Below are positions 8,548-17,684 of a DNA stretch of 64,000 nucleotides, in pieces. How positions within the stretch are numbered: the first letter of the stretch is position 1; every line of letters begins with the position of its first letter. A model generated the notes under the pieces. It did not search any database. It saw only the letters and a program-made list of their open reading frames with translations, and had not been told where the DNA came from. The position numbers were made by a program, and so were the translations under genes. Origin of the DNA: Akkermansia massiliensis (GTDB lineage: Bacteria; Verrucomicrobiota; Verrucomicrobiia; Verrucomicrobiales; Akkermansiaceae); NCBI RefSeq assembly GCF_018847375.1, contig NZ_CP072036.1:1798001-1862000 (forward strand), in the 5' to 3' direction.

Positions 8548-9822
8548 TCAATCACGGCCGGTCAGGGAGGCCAGGGCGTCAAACAGGTTCTCCATGGCGA
8601 CAGTGGAGGAGGAGCGCGCATGCAGGTCGCGCAGTTCCAGGGCAGGGAATTCGTCTCCCACAATCAGGGCCGCGCGCGCGCCGGATTTGACGGCTTTCTG
8701 GAGCTGGCCGTTGATTTTGGTGAGTGTGAGGGGAAGGTCCACGCTGTACCCCTGGTCCCGGAGGGCGGAGGCGATGGAGAGCATTTCCGCGCGGCGGTTT
8801 TCGGAGGCCTGCACCATGAAGACGTCGCATCCCGCGGCGGCCAGCGCCGCATCCTTCAGCGCCTTGGCATGGGGGGTCTGGTCAATGAGGTGGGTGATGA
8901 CGGCATCCCCCATGGCAAACCCGGTGGCCGGCATGTCCACCGCATTGTTGGAGAGGGCGCCTACCAGCGTATCGTAGCGGCCACCGCCAGCCACGGCGCG
9001 CAGGCTGCGCTGCGTGTCAAAGATTTCAAAGACCAGCCCGGTGTAGTAGGCCAGGCCGCGCACCACGGAGAGGTCCAGCCTGACGTAGCCGTCCAGTCCG
9101 CGGGCTTCCAGGTCTTTCAGCAGGATGTCATAGCGTTCGGAGGCTCCGGCGGGAGGGTTCTCAATGAAGGCCATCAGGTCGCTGCGGCTGATGTGGAAGG
9201 CGTCCAGCTTGCGCTGGCATTCTTCCGGGCGGTCTCGTTCAAATTTGTCCACAATGCCCAGGAAGGCGGGAATGTCCTGCTCCTGCACGCCGTGTTCCGC
9301 GGCAAACCTGATCCAGGCTTCGCGGTCGGAGACGCGTACGATGAAGTCGTTCTGCGTAAAGCCCAGCTCCCTCATGCAGTCGATGGCCAGGGCAATCAGT
9401 TCGGAGTCCGCCCACGCGGAGCCTTCCCCAAGAATGTCCGCATTGAATTGGTAGAATTCGCGCAGGCGTCCTTTCTGCGGTTTTTCGTAACGGAAGCAGG
9501 AGCCGATTTCAAACCACTTGAGCGGCTTGGTGTATTCCCGCTGGCAGGCGGCGGCGATGCGGCCCAGGGAGGCGGTGAGTTCCGGACGGATGGTGATGTC
9601 CCTGTCTCCCTGGTCCGTAAAGCGGAAGAGCTGGGTGGGCAGTTCGCCCCCGCTCTTTTTAAGGTAAAGCTCCGTGGCTTCCACGGTCGGGCCTTCCCAT
9701 TCCAGGAATCCATAGCGGTGCGCCACCCTCTTCCATGCGTTAAAGAGATAGTTGCGCACGGCGCAGTCCGCCGGTGCAAAATCACGGAATCCGGGAAGTG
9801 GTTGAAAGCGAGCGTCTGGCAT
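8548..9822 (-). CDS. hisS: Histidyl-tRNA synthetase
   Basis: 424 residues from the ATG at 9822. The frame is open 42 codons further, but that part lacks family similarity, while MPDARFQPLPGFRDF is a typical HisRS start region. Class II motifs are present: motif 2 (FEIGSCFRYEKPQKGRLREFYQF), the histidine-binding loop in the variant form RGLAYYTGLVFE, motif 3 (AVAGGGRYDTL, GFAMG) and the C-terminal anticodon-binding domain. RGLAYYTG differs from the commoner RGLDYYT. It precedes aspS in the same direction. Confidence 0.96.
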   Translation of the reverse strand: MPDARFQPLPGFRDFAPADCAVRNYLFNAWKRVAHRYGFLEWEGPTVEATELYLKKSGGELPTQLFRFTDQGDRDITIRPELTASLGRIAAACQREYTKPLKWFEIGSCFRYEKPQKGRLREFYQFNADILGEGSAWADSELIALAIDCMRELGFTQNDFIVRVSDREAWIRFAAEHGVQEQDIPAFLGIVDKFERDRPEECQRKLDAFHISRSDLMAFIENPPAGASERYDILLKDLEARGLDGYVRLDLSVVRGLAYYTGLVFEIFDTQRSLRAVAGGGRYDTLVGALSNNAVDMPATGFAMGDAVITHLIDQTPHAKALKDAALAAAGCDVFMVQASENRRAEMLSIASALRDQGYSVDLPLTLTKINGQLQKAVKSGARAALIVGDEFPALELRDLHARSSSTVAMENLFDALASLTGRD

Positions 9823-10066
9823 AACCTGGGAAAAAGGATGTTGTCTGAGGACGAAACAGTTTACAGAATTCCCATGCCTTGGCAAGTCCACATGCTTACG
9901 ATGAAGGAATTTCAACGGAAGGCCGTTTATCGGAATATGCCTCCTCAACGACCATGATTGTTTTTATTTTTCTCTCTTCCGGCGGAGAACCTTTCCGGGA
10001 GGACGGCGTTCTGCCTCCATACCCGGAATCCTTTATAGGAGGTGGGGCCATGTGGCGTGGAAAGCT

Positions 10067-10486
10067 TTATATGATATTAAAGTTTTCAGAGTTGAAGTTG
10101 CTGTAGAATCTGCCCTGCGTGGCGGTAAACCGCAAAACGCAATAATCCGGGTCGGTCACTCCCTCCGGGTAGTACATGGTGTCACCCTCCCTCCAAATCA
10201 TTTCCTTATAGATTCTGTCCTCCAGCACTTCCATGGAGCCGAGAAGCATGACGCCTCTGAAGAATCTCCGGTCACAAAAGTAAATGCAGGCTTTCGGGTT
10301 GTCTTGATATTGCCTTGCGCGCATGGAGGAGGTGTTGGTGGTGAAGTAGAAGACCTTGATGCCTTTCCTTTTCCGGGGCGGCAGCATGGCTTTCGTATTC
10401 GGATAGCCCTGTTCATCAATAGAGCTGATGAATGCCACTTTCTGATGGTCAATGAGATTTCCGACTGTTGCTTCCGCGTTTTTCAT
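10067..10486 (-). CDS. PNPOx-fold flavin-binding protein (general stress protein 26-like)
   Basis: 139 residues from the ATG at 10486, chosen because AGGA lies about 11 bases upstream and the family fold starts here (MKNAEATVGNLIDHQKVAFI). The split beta-barrel pattern is visible: VAFISSIDEQGYPNTKAM, KVFYFTTNTSSMRARQY, PKACIYFCD and GVMLLGSMEVLED. These proteins bind FMN or related cofactors and reduce small substrates; the substrate is unknown. It stands alone, divergent from hypB. Confidence 0.8.
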   Translation of the reverse strand: MKNAEATVGNLIDHQKVAFISSIDEQGYPNTKAMLPPRKRKGIKVFYFTTNTSSMRARQYQDNPKACIYFCDRRFFRGVMLLGSMEVLEDRIYKEMIWREGDTMYYPEGVTDPDYCVLRFTATQGRFYSNFNSENFNII

Positions 10487-10721
10487 TGCTGTTTTCCTGA
10501 TTGGGATGGTAGGCCAGAAGAGCTGCATTGTAAACTTGTCTTATTTATTCGGACTGTTTCTTTAAACGGTTTTTCCGGGAATTGTTTGATAGCGTATTCT
10601 GCCCCGGGATGTCCGGGCCTGAAATGCGGTTCAAGGGGAGTTTGACCTTGCCGTCTCCAGGATATGACGTAGGATAAATGAGATTTTTTCTCTTTTTTGG
10701 AATCTAATATCAGTATTGATT

Positions 10722-11462
10722 ATGTGTAAAGAATGCGGATGCGGAGGTGAGCACACCCATGAAAGTCACGGCCACGGCATGGACGTCCATGTTCCTGTGT
10801 TGGACGCCAATGACCGGCTGGCAGAGCGCAACAGAGGTTTTTTCGCAGCAAAGAACCTTCTGGTTATCAATGTTTTTTCTTCACCCGGGTCCGGCAAGAC
10901 CTCTCTGCTGCAGAAGACGGCGGAGATGCTCCGCGGCCGTGTGCGCATGGGGGTGATCGTGGGGGATCTGGCGACGGATAATGATGCGGAACGCCTGAGC
11001 CGTGCGGATATTCCCGTGGTGCAGATTACGACGGGCACCATGTGTCATCTGGACGCCCGCATGATTGCAGAAGCCATGAAGAAGATGCCTTTGAACGATC
11101 TTGACGTTCTGATTATTGAGAACGTGGGCAATCTGGTTTGCCCGGCTTCCTATGATCTGGGGGAAGGCATGCGCGTGGTGTTGCTTTCCGTGACGGAAGG
11201 GGAGGACAAGCCGTTGAAGTATCCTCCCATGTTCCATTCCGCGGATGTGGCCCTGGTGACCAAGTCCGATCTGGCGGATGCCGTGGATTTTGACCGGGAC
11301 GCCGCCCTGGCCGCCCTGAACAAGGTAGCCCATCATGCGCACGTGATTGAGTTGTCCTCCAAGACCGGAGAGGGAATGGACGCGTGGTGCGACGAGATTG
11401 TGGAACGCGCGCGCCGCGTCCGGGAAGGCAGGATCCAGCACCATGGCCATCACCACCATTGA
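10722..11462 (+). CDS. hypB: Hydrogenase nickel-incorporation GTPase HypB
   Basis: 246 residues from the ATG at 10722 (MCKECGCGG). HypB is the GTPase that delivers nickel to the large subunit of NiFe hydrogenase. Visible motifs: N-terminal cysteines and histidines, P-loop SSPGSGKTSLL, GDLATDNDA, ENVGNLVCPASYDLGE (containing the Cys-Pro metal site at the dimer interface) and TKSDL. The C-terminus is histidine-rich (HHGHHHH), which probably binds or stores nickel. It is the first gene of hypBFCDE, and its 3' end overlaps hypF by 20 bases. HypA, its usual partner, is not in this operon. Confidence 0.95.
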   Translation: MCKECGCGGEHTHESHGHGMDVHVPVLDANDRLAERNRGFFAAKNLLVINVFSSPGSGKTSLLQKTAEMLRGRVRMGVIVGDLATDNDAERLSRADIPVVQITTGTMCHLDARMIAEAMKKMPLNDLDVLIIENVGNLVCPASYDLGEGMRVVLLSVTEGEDKPLKYPPMFHSADVALVTKSDLADAVDFDRDAALAALNKVAHHAHVIELSSKTGEGMDAWCDEIVERARRVREGRIQHHGHHHH

Positions 11463-13770
11463 ACAGGCCGCTGCGGCGTTGAAGTTTGAGATAGCCGGCA
11501 TCGTCCAGGGGGTCGGTTTCCGTCCCCATGTGTACCGTTTGGCTGTGCGGCACGGATTGAAGGGGTTCGTGCGCAATACGGAGTCCGGCGTGGAAATCCA
11601 TGTGGAGGGGAAGCCCGGCGCTCCGGAACGTTTTTTTGCCGCGCTGATGGATACTTTGCCGGAGCACGCCCGCGTGTATGGCGTGGAGCAGACCGTGTGC
11701 GAGCCTGCCGGGTTTGAAGAGTTCCGCATTGTGGAAAGCGATTCTACTCCCGGCGGCGTTCCGATGATGCTGCCGGACCTGGCCCCGTGTCCGGAGTGCC
11801 TGAAGGAGATGCGCGACCCCGCCTCCCGACGGTATCATTACCCGTTTACCAATTGCACGCACTGCGGCCCCCGCTATTCCATTATTGAGGAGATGCCGTA
11901 TGACCGTGCGGGCACCAGCATGAAGAAGTTCCAGATGTGCCCGGAGTGCCTGAGGGAGTACCGGGATGTGGAGGACAGGCGTTTCCATGCCCAGCCCATA
12001 GGCTGCCCGTCGTGCGGTCCTTCCATGAAGGTGCTGTTTTCAGACGGTTCCGAACTGGGGTTCGGCCACGGGTTTGACACTCCCGCGGAACAGGTGGCGT
12101 GGGTGCTGGCGGACGGCCTGATCGTGGCTCTGCTGGGCGTGGGCGGCTTTCAACTGCTGGCGGACGCTTCTTCGGAAGCCGCCGTCAGGCGTCTCCGCAG
12201 GCTGAAGGAGCGGGATGCCAAGCCCTTTGCCGTGATGGTGCCGGATGTGGACGCGGCGGGGAAGCTGTGCCGTTTGTCGGAGGAGGAGAAGCGCCTGCTG
12301 GCTTCTCCGGCGGCCCCCATCGTACTGGCTCCCGGAAGGAAGGATGTGGACCTGGCTCCTTCCGTGTGCATGTTCAGCCGTTTTGTGGGGGTGATGCTTC
12401 CGTCCTCCCCCCTTCATGCCCTGCTGATGGATGTATGGAGAAAGCCCCTGGTGGTGACCAGCGGCAATCTGAGCGGGGAGCCCCTGTGCATTTCCGTGGA
12501 GGAAGGCTTGCAGAAACTGGGCCATGTGGCGGATGTGTTTTTTGTGCATGACCGTCCGGTCGTGCGGCCCGTGGATGATTCCGTGGTCCGCGTCATGGAC
12601 GGAAGGGCCATGATGGTGCGCCGTGCCCGCGGGTATGCTCCGCGGCCCGTGTGGCGCACGTCTGCAGAAGCTCCCGACGTTCTTGCGCTGGGCTCCGGGT
12701 TGAAGAATACCGTTTGCTGGCTGAAGAACGGCGTGGCCGTCATGAGCCAGCATCTGGGCGATCTTGACAGCGCGGCTTCCCTGAACGCGTTTGAACGGAC
12801 GGTGGAGACGCTGGGGCGCACGCTGGGTGCTGTGCCGCAGGTGATTGCCGTGGACGCCCATCCGGACGGCCCGTCGTTTACCCTGGGCAGGCGTCTGGCG
12901 CGGGCATGGAATGTGGAAGTCGTTCCGGTGCAGCATCATCAGGCCCATGTTCTGGCCTGTGCCGTGGAGAATGAGACGCCGTTGCCCGCCCTGGGCGCGG
13001 CCTGGGACGGCACGGGATTCGGCACGGACGGGACGGTATGGGGCGGAGAGTTTTTTGTGATGGAGGAGGAAGGCGCTCCCCGCAGAGTGGCGCGGCTCAG
13101 GCCGTTTTTGCTGCCCGGGGGGGATGAAGCGGTCCGGGAACCTGCCCGGTGCGCCTGTTCCCTGGCGCGGCAGATGGCGCCGTGGCGCACGGATGGGCTT
13201 GAACAACGTCTGCAGGGTGGAATGACCTTGCAGAAGCGGGAAGCCCTGGAGGCGATGATGGCCCGTAATATTCAAGCTCCCGCCACTTCATCCATGGGGC
13301 GCCTGTTTGACGCCATGGCTTTCTGGTGCGGCTTTGACGGCGTGGCGGGATGCGAAGGGCATGCCGCCATGATGCTGGAGTCATGGGCTGCGGCGGTTTC
13401 CGGGGAAGAAATGCCGGGGGAACCGTATGAATGGGTCATGCATGAGGAGGGCGGCCTGCTGGAACTGGATTGGCGCCCGATGCTGAAAGCCGTGGACGAT
13501 GACCTGCTGAGAGGCGTTTCCCGCGGCTGCATCGCCCGCAAGTTTCATGAGAGCCTGGTGAACCTGGCTTTTGACGTGGCGGAGCGTTTCTCACTGGACA
13601 GGCTGGTGCTGGGCGGCGGATGTTTTCAGAATGCCTTTTTGCTTGAAGGCCTGGCGGGAATGGCACAGTCTAGAAGGTGCCAGTTGTCCCTGCCGCAGCG
13701 GGTGCCGTGCAATGACGGGGGAATTTCCCTGGGGCAGGCTGCGGCAGTCGTGCGCCAATGGAAAGGATAA
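11443..13770 (+). CDS. hypF: Carbamoyltransferase HypF
   Basis: 775 residues from the ATG at 11443; the longer frame is open but lacks similarity. HypF converts carbamoyl phosphate to a carbamoyl-adenylate and passes the carbamoyl group to the HypE C-terminal cysteine for cyanide ligand synthesis. Domains in order: acylphosphatase (FEIAGIVQGVGFRPHVY, residues 10-95), two zinc fingers of paired CxxC motifs (CPECLKEM, CTHCGPRY, CPECLREY, CPSCGPS), a YrdC-like nucleotide-binding domain (about 205-390), and a Kae1-like transferase domain with VQHHQAH and DGTGFGTDGTVWGGE. It overlaps hypB at its start and is followed four bases later by hypC. Confidence 0.97.
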   Translation: MAITTIEQAAAALKFEIAGIVQGVGFRPHVYRLAVRHGLKGFVRNTESGVEIHVEGKPGAPERFFAALMDTLPEHARVYGVEQTVCEPAGFEEFRIVESDSTPGGVPMMLPDLAPCPECLKEMRDPASRRYHYPFTNCTHCGPRYSIIEEMPYDRAGTSMKKFQMCPECLREYRDVEDRRFHAQPIGCPSCGPSMKVLFSDGSELGFGHGFDTPAEQVAWVLADGLIVALLGVGGFQLLADASSEAAVRRLRRLKERDAKPFAVMVPDVDAAGKLCRLSEEEKRLLASPAAPIVLAPGRKDVDLAPSVCMFSRFVGVMLPSSPLHALLMDVWRKPLVVTSGNLSGEPLCISVEEGLQKLGHVADVFFVHDRPVVRPVDDSVVRVMDGRAMMVRRARGYAPRPVWRTSAEAPDVLALGSGLKNTVCWLKNGVAVMSQHLGDLDSAASLNAFERTVETLGRTLGAVPQVIAVDAHPDGPSFTLGRRLARAWNVEVVPVQHHQAHVLACAVENETPLPALGAAWDGTGFGTDGTVWGGEFFVMEEEGAPRRVARLRPFLLPGGDEAVREPARCACSLARQMAPWRTDGLEQRLQGGMTLQKREALEAMMARNIQAPATSSMGRLFDAMAFWCGFDGVAGCEGHAAMMLESWAAAVSGEEMPGEPYEWVMHEEGGLLELDWRPMLKAVDDDLLRGVSRGCIARKFHESLVNLAFDVAERFSLDRLVLGGGCFQNAFLLEGLAGMAQSRRCQLSLPQRVPCNDGGISLGQAAAVVRQWKG

Positions 13771-13774
13771 TAAT

Positions 13775-14017
13775 ATGTGTTTGGCTGTTCCCGGAAAGAT
13801 CGTGAGCATTAATGAGACGGACCCGCTGTTCAGGCTGGGAGTGGTTGATTTCGGCGGCGTGACCCGTGAAGTGAACCTGGCCTGCGTGCCGGAGGCCGTC
13901 CTGGGGGATTACGTTATTGTTCATGTAGGGATGGCCCTGAGCGTGCTGGATGAGAAGACCGCGCTTCAAACCCGTAGGGAAATGCGGGAGATCGTGGAGA
14001 ATACCGATCCCGTGTAA
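13775..14017 (+). CDS. hypC: Hydrogenase assembly chaperone HypC
   Basis: 80 residues from the ATG at 13775, four bases after the hypF stop. It has the family's MCLAVPGKI start, in which Cys2 (after Met removal) binds the iron centre being assembled with HypD. The core DFGGVTREVNLACVPEA and the helix DYVIVHVGMALSVLDE are typical. HypC carries the Fe(CN)2CO unit to the hydrogenase large subunit. Confidence 0.96.
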   Translation: MCLAVPGKIVSINETDPLFRLGVVDFGGVTREVNLACVPEAVLGDYVIVHVGMALSVLDEKTALQTRREMREIVENTDPV

Positions 14018-14057
14018 GGGGAGGGTCGTTTGCCGGATTGAACATTTTTAATGGCTT

Positions 14058-15125
14058 ATGCAGGAGGAAGTTCAGCAGTTGCTTGAGGAGCTGCGCCATG
14101 CCGTGACGCGTCCGTGGACGGTGATGGAGGTGTGCGGGGGACAGACGCATGCGATTGCCTCCCTGGGGCTTGAGGAGCTGCTTCCTCCTGGGCTTCGTCT
14201 GATTCACGGCCCCGGCTGTCCGGTTTGCGTTACGTCGGTGGATTTGATTGACCAGGCCGTGGAGTTGAGCCTGCGGCCCGGCGTGGTTTTGTGCAGCTAC
14301 GGGGATATGATGCGGGTGCCAGGCTCCAGCGGAGATTTGTTTTCCGCCAAGGCTCGCGGCGGGGACGTGCTTTTGATGTATTCACCGCTGGAAGCGGTTG
14401 CTTTCGCCGGGAGCCATCCGGAAGCGGAAGTGGTATTTTTCGCCGTAGGATTTGAGACGACTGCTCCGGCCACGGCTCTTGCCATGCAGCAGGCCCGCGC
14501 GCTGGGTTACGCCAATTTTTCCGTGCTCTGTGCCCATGTGCAGGTTCCCCCCGCACTGGAATGGCTGATGGATCAGGACGAGGGAAGGCCGGACGCCTTT
14601 CTGGCCCCCGGCCATGTCTGCGCCATCATGGGGGAGGGGGATTACGGCCGTTTGGCCGCTCGTTACCGGACGCCCATGGCGGTGACGGGGTTTGAGGCTC
14701 CGGACCTGCTCCGCGGCATCCTGATGTGCGTCCGCCAGTTGGAGAACGGGGATTGCACGGTGCAGAATGCCTACGGGCGCTATGTGAAGCCGGAGGGGAA
14801 CAGGGCGGCGCAGGAAAGGATGAAAGAGGTTTTTGAGCCGGAAGACCGCCATTGGCGCGGCCTGGGCCTGATTCCCGGCGGCGGCATGAGGCTGCGCCGG
14901 GAGTGGGAGGACATGGATGCCGCCCTGCGTTTCGGATGCGGAAAAAGCGCCCATGGCGCGGATGAAGCTTCCGGATGCCTGGCCGGCCAGGTGCTGAGGG
15001 GGCTGATTCGTCCTGCGGAGTGCCCGTTTTTCGGCACGTCCTGTACGCCGCTGGCTCCCCTGGGCGCGCCCATGGTGTCCGGGGAAGGGGCCTGCGCCGC
15101 CTATTACCGTTATAAAAGAAGTTGA
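14058..15125 (+). CDS. hypD: Hydrogenase Fe-ligand scaffold HypD
   Basis: 355 residues. HypD is the 4Fe-4S scaffold on which iron receives CN and CO ligands together with HypC and HypE. Signature motifs are present: VCGGQTHAI, HGPGCPVCVTS, GFETTAPATA and the C-terminal cysteine set (GCGKSAHGADEASGC, CPFFGTSCTPLAPLGAPMVS) for the iron-sulfur cluster. It lies between hypC and hypE in the same direction, with 40 bases before and four after. Confidence 0.96.
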   Translation: MQEEVQQLLEELRHAVTRPWTVMEVCGGQTHAIASLGLEELLPPGLRLIHGPGCPVCVTSVDLIDQAVELSLRPGVVLCSYGDMMRVPGSSGDLFSAKARGGDVLLMYSPLEAVAFAGSHPEAEVVFFAVGFETTAPATALAMQQARALGYANFSVLCAHVQVPPALEWLMDQDEGRPDAFLAPGHVCAIMGEGDYGRLAARYRTPMAVTGFEAPDLLRGILMCVRQLENGDCTVQNAYGRYVKPEGNRAAQERMKEVFEPEDRHWRGLGLIPGGGMRLRREWEDMDAALRFGCGKSAHGADEASGCLAGQVLRGLIRPAECPFFGTSCTPLAPLGAPMVSGEGACAAYYRYKRS

Positions 15126-15129
15126 TTCC

Positions 15130-16164
15130 ATGTTTGAATGTCCTGTTCCGGAACCTGTTTCCGACCGTATCCAGATGGCCCACGGCGGCGGAGGCCGTCT
15201 GATGAATGACCTGATCCGTTCCGTCTTTCTGAACGCATTCGGCACTCCCTCCGGCGGCGTGCAGAATGATGCGGCCGTTCTGGATTTTCCGCCGGGGCGG
15301 CTGGCGATGACCACGGATAGCTTTGTGGTGCAGCCTCTGGAGTTTCCGGGAGGGAGCATCGGTTCCCTGGCGGTGCACGGCACGGTGAATGATCTCGCCA
15401 TGAGCGGCGCGGACCCGTTGTACTTGACGGCAGGCTTTATCCTGGAAGAAGGGCTTCCGCTGGAGGCGCTGAACCGCGTGGTGCAGGATATGGCGGCGGC
15501 GGCGCGCGCGGCGGGCGTCCGCATCGTGACGGGAGATACAAAAGTGGTGGAGCGCGGAAAGGGTGACGGCGTTTATATTAATACCGCCGGGGCGGGCGTG
15601 GTGCGCCATGGGTTGGAAATCAGCCCTTCTTCCGTCCGTCCGGGGGATTCCGTGCTGGTCAGCGGTGATCTGGGGAGGCACGGCATGACGATCATGAGCC
15701 TGCGGGCCGGGTTGTCCTTCGGGGAGGGACTGGAGAGTGATTCCGCCCCGCTGCATGAATCCGTGGCTGCCGTCGTCCGGGCCGGAATCCCCGTGCATTG
15801 CCTGCGTGACGTGACCCGTGGCGGGTTAACCGCCACGCTCTCGGAAATTGCGGAGTCCTCCGGCCTGACGGTGAAACTGGATGAAGTGTCCATTCCCGTG
15901 CGGGAGGATGTCAGAGCAGCCTGCGGCCTGCTGGGGCTGGACCCTCTTCAAGTGGCCTGTGAAGGCCGTTATCTGGCTATTCTTCCCCGGGAGCATGAGG
16001 AAGAGGCCCTGCGCCTGATGCGCGGCTGCGGCGTGTCCGCCGGGGCCTGCGCCATAGGCCGTGTGGAAGAGTTTGGAACGGCGCCCCTGCTGATGACGGG
16101 GCAGCTGGGGGTGGAACGGGTGCTGGGCATGCCTTCCGGGATGCAGCTGCCCCGCATTTGCTGA
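15130..16164 (+). CDS. hypE: Carbamoyl dehydratase HypE
   Basis: 344 residues. HypE dehydrates the carbamoyl group on its C-terminal cysteine to thiocyanate, which supplies the cyanide ligands. The glycine-rich start (MAHGGGGRLMNDLI), the AIR-synthase-like ATP-binding fold (TTDSFVV, VHGTVNDLAMSGADP, RDVTRGGLTATL) and the family terminus PRIC with its required last-residue cysteine are all present. It is the last gene of the hyp operon. No hydrogenase structural gene follows within the window. Confidence 0.97.
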   Translation: MFECPVPEPVSDRIQMAHGGGGRLMNDLIRSVFLNAFGTPSGGVQNDAAVLDFPPGRLAMTTDSFVVQPLEFPGGSIGSLAVHGTVNDLAMSGADPLYLTAGFILEEGLPLEALNRVVQDMAAAARAAGVRIVTGDTKVVERGKGDGVYINTAGAGVVRHGLEISPSSVRPGDSVLVSGDLGRHGMTIMSLRAGLSFGEGLESDSAPLHESVAAVVRAGIPVHCLRDVTRGGLTATLSEIAESSGLTVKLDEVSIPVREDVRAACGLLGLDPLQVACEGRYLAILPREHEEEALRLMRGCGVSAGACAIGRVEEFGTAPLLMTGQLGVERVLGMPSGMQLPRIC

Positions 16165-16336
16165 TGCTTCCCGCGGTTTCCTCCGGCGTTGCATTTCCGG
16201 CTTTTTGGCAGGGAAGCGGTTGGGGCCGCCTCCCTGCCGGTCTGGCATTTCATAGGGATTTGCCGGAGCGGCTGCGTGTACTTCCGGAGAAGCTACAGCC
16301 GGCTTGGTATTGGGGGAGTTGGTTGTTGGAAGATGG

Positions 16337-17458
16337 TCAGGAGAGTTCCGCGTTTCCGGCTCCGGCGTCCGGCAGCGTCTTTAATGCCGCTTTGGCCTGG
16401 GTATGGTCCTGGGAGGCCGCCTTTTCCAGCCATTCCCTGGCGGTGGCCAGGTTCTTTTCCACGCCGAAGCCGTGCTGGTAGATGATGCCCAGGTTGTATT
16501 GTTCGGAGGCATAGCCGGCTCTGGCTGCCCGAAGGTTCCTGTTCTGCCATTCCCTGGCTTCAGCTTCGGTGAAATCCTGGTTCTTGCAGAATTGTTCCCA
16601 TGTTTTTCCGAATTTCATGGCAGCCCGCGCAAATCCCATCAGGGCCGCTTTTTTAGTGTGTTCATCCGCCAGGCTCGCGTTCTTTTCCACGCCGGCGGGT
16701 CCCAGCCGGTACAGGTAGGCCAGTCCCCAGTATCCGTTGGGGCTGCCCAGGTCCGCGGCTTTCTGGAAGAGCTGGAGCGCGTCCTGATATTTTTTATGGG
16801 ACATGGCGAACACCGCATTGGCCAGGAAGCGTTCCGCCTTGGTGAATTCGTAAAATTCGGGAATGGCGGCCCATTCGGATTTGAGTTTGTCCCTGTCCTT
16901 TTTGGACTTGGGCGGCATGCCGGCAGGAGGGGAAATCCGGAAAACGGGAATGTAGCCGGAGGCCCCCATGTTGGCCAGGCCGGCCATCAGGAAGCAGCCC
17001 GGCTGAATGCGCCACATGTGCATGTACAGCACGCGTTCCGCGGGCAGGGACTCCTTCTCAATCCAGTCCGGCAGATTCATGGGCGGGCCATAGAGGCCCG
17101 TCAGCCCGTTCAGCATGCGCTTGTACAGGGATTTCAGGCGCGTATCGTATTCGTCCTTGCCTGCCTTGGTGCTGGAGTAAAAGGAGACGGCTCTCAGGCC
17201 TCCATCCTTGTTGTACTCAAAATGAAGTGAAAAGAAAAGGCCGCCAATGGGCTTTTTCGTTTTGTAGGCGCCGTTCAATCCAGTGCGGCTCAGGTAGGCG
17301 TCCGTTCCCGGACCTTCCAGGGATTTGCAGGCTTTCAGGGAACTCAGAAGCTGGGCTTCCTGCAAGCCTGTTTCCAGAGGGCCGTAAAGCGGCGAGGCGG
17401 TACAGCAGGCGGATGCATAAAGCATGGCTGCATAGCGATAGCAATCTATCAATTTCAT
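16337..17458 (-). CDS. Sel1/TPR-repeat exported protein
   Basis: 373 residues if started at the ATG at 17458 (MKLIDCYRYAAMLYASACC); a start 39 bases upstream is possible but gives an unlikely Pro-rich extension. The N-terminus is weakly signal-like, with cysteines that might be lipidated. The middle is unrecognised. Residues from about 225 to the end hold Sel1-like repeats: ALQLFQKAADLGSPNGYWGL, then EHTKKAALMGFARA, then YNLGIIYQHGFGVEKNLA. Sel1 repeats mediate protein-protein contacts. It converges on hypE. Its role is unknown. Confidence 0.7.
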   Translation of the reverse strand: MKLIDCYRYAAMLYASACCTASPLYGPLETGLQEAQLLSSLKACKSLEGPGTDAYLSRTGLNGAYKTKKPIGGLFFSLHFEYNKDGGLRAVSFYSSTKAGKDEYDTRLKSLYKRMLNGLTGLYGPPMNLPDWIEKESLPAERVLYMHMWRIQPGCFLMAGLANMGASGYIPVFRISPPAGMPPKSKKDRDKLKSEWAAIPEFYEFTKAERFLANAVFAMSHKKYQDALQLFQKAADLGSPNGYWGLAYLYRLGPAGVEKNASLADEHTKKAALMGFARAAMKFGKTWEQFCKNQDFTEAEAREWQNRNLRAARAGYASEQYNLGIIYQHGFGVEKNLATAREWLEKAASQDHTQAKAALKTLPDAGAGNAELS

Positions 17459-17503
17459 TGGGGGAATGGGGTAGGGGATGGGGGTCGGTTGTTTCAATAG
17501 CGA

Positions 17504-17684
17504 ATTAGGAATCCGGATGAAATGGCCGACAGCGCTAAAATAAGATGAACAATCATTATATTCAAGTATTTATGCTTTATTCTAACAAACATATTTTATC
17601 AAGGCTTTCGTCTAGGAAAATACTGGATTGATTTGGAGAAACAGGCTTGATATGAAAAACTAGTATTGACGCCGGATTCCTAAT
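17504..17684. repeat. 13-bp inverted repeat flanking an AT-rich segment
   Basis: ATTAGGAATCCGG (17504-17516) recurs as its exact reverse complement CCGGATTCCTAAT (17672-17684). The interval of about 155 bases is AT-rich and has no ORF. The right copy is itself part of a palindrome, CCGGATT-CCT-AATCCGG (17672-17688). Confidence 0.75.

Noticed and set aside
7150..9957. Two long plus-strand frames opposite aspS and hisS
   Set aside because: They are shadows of two unambiguous synthetase genes.
17504..17684. MITE flanked by 13-bp terminal inverted repeats
   Set aside because: No target-site duplication is visible, and the arms belong to a wider palindrome family that also occurs singly, so a transposable element is not supported.
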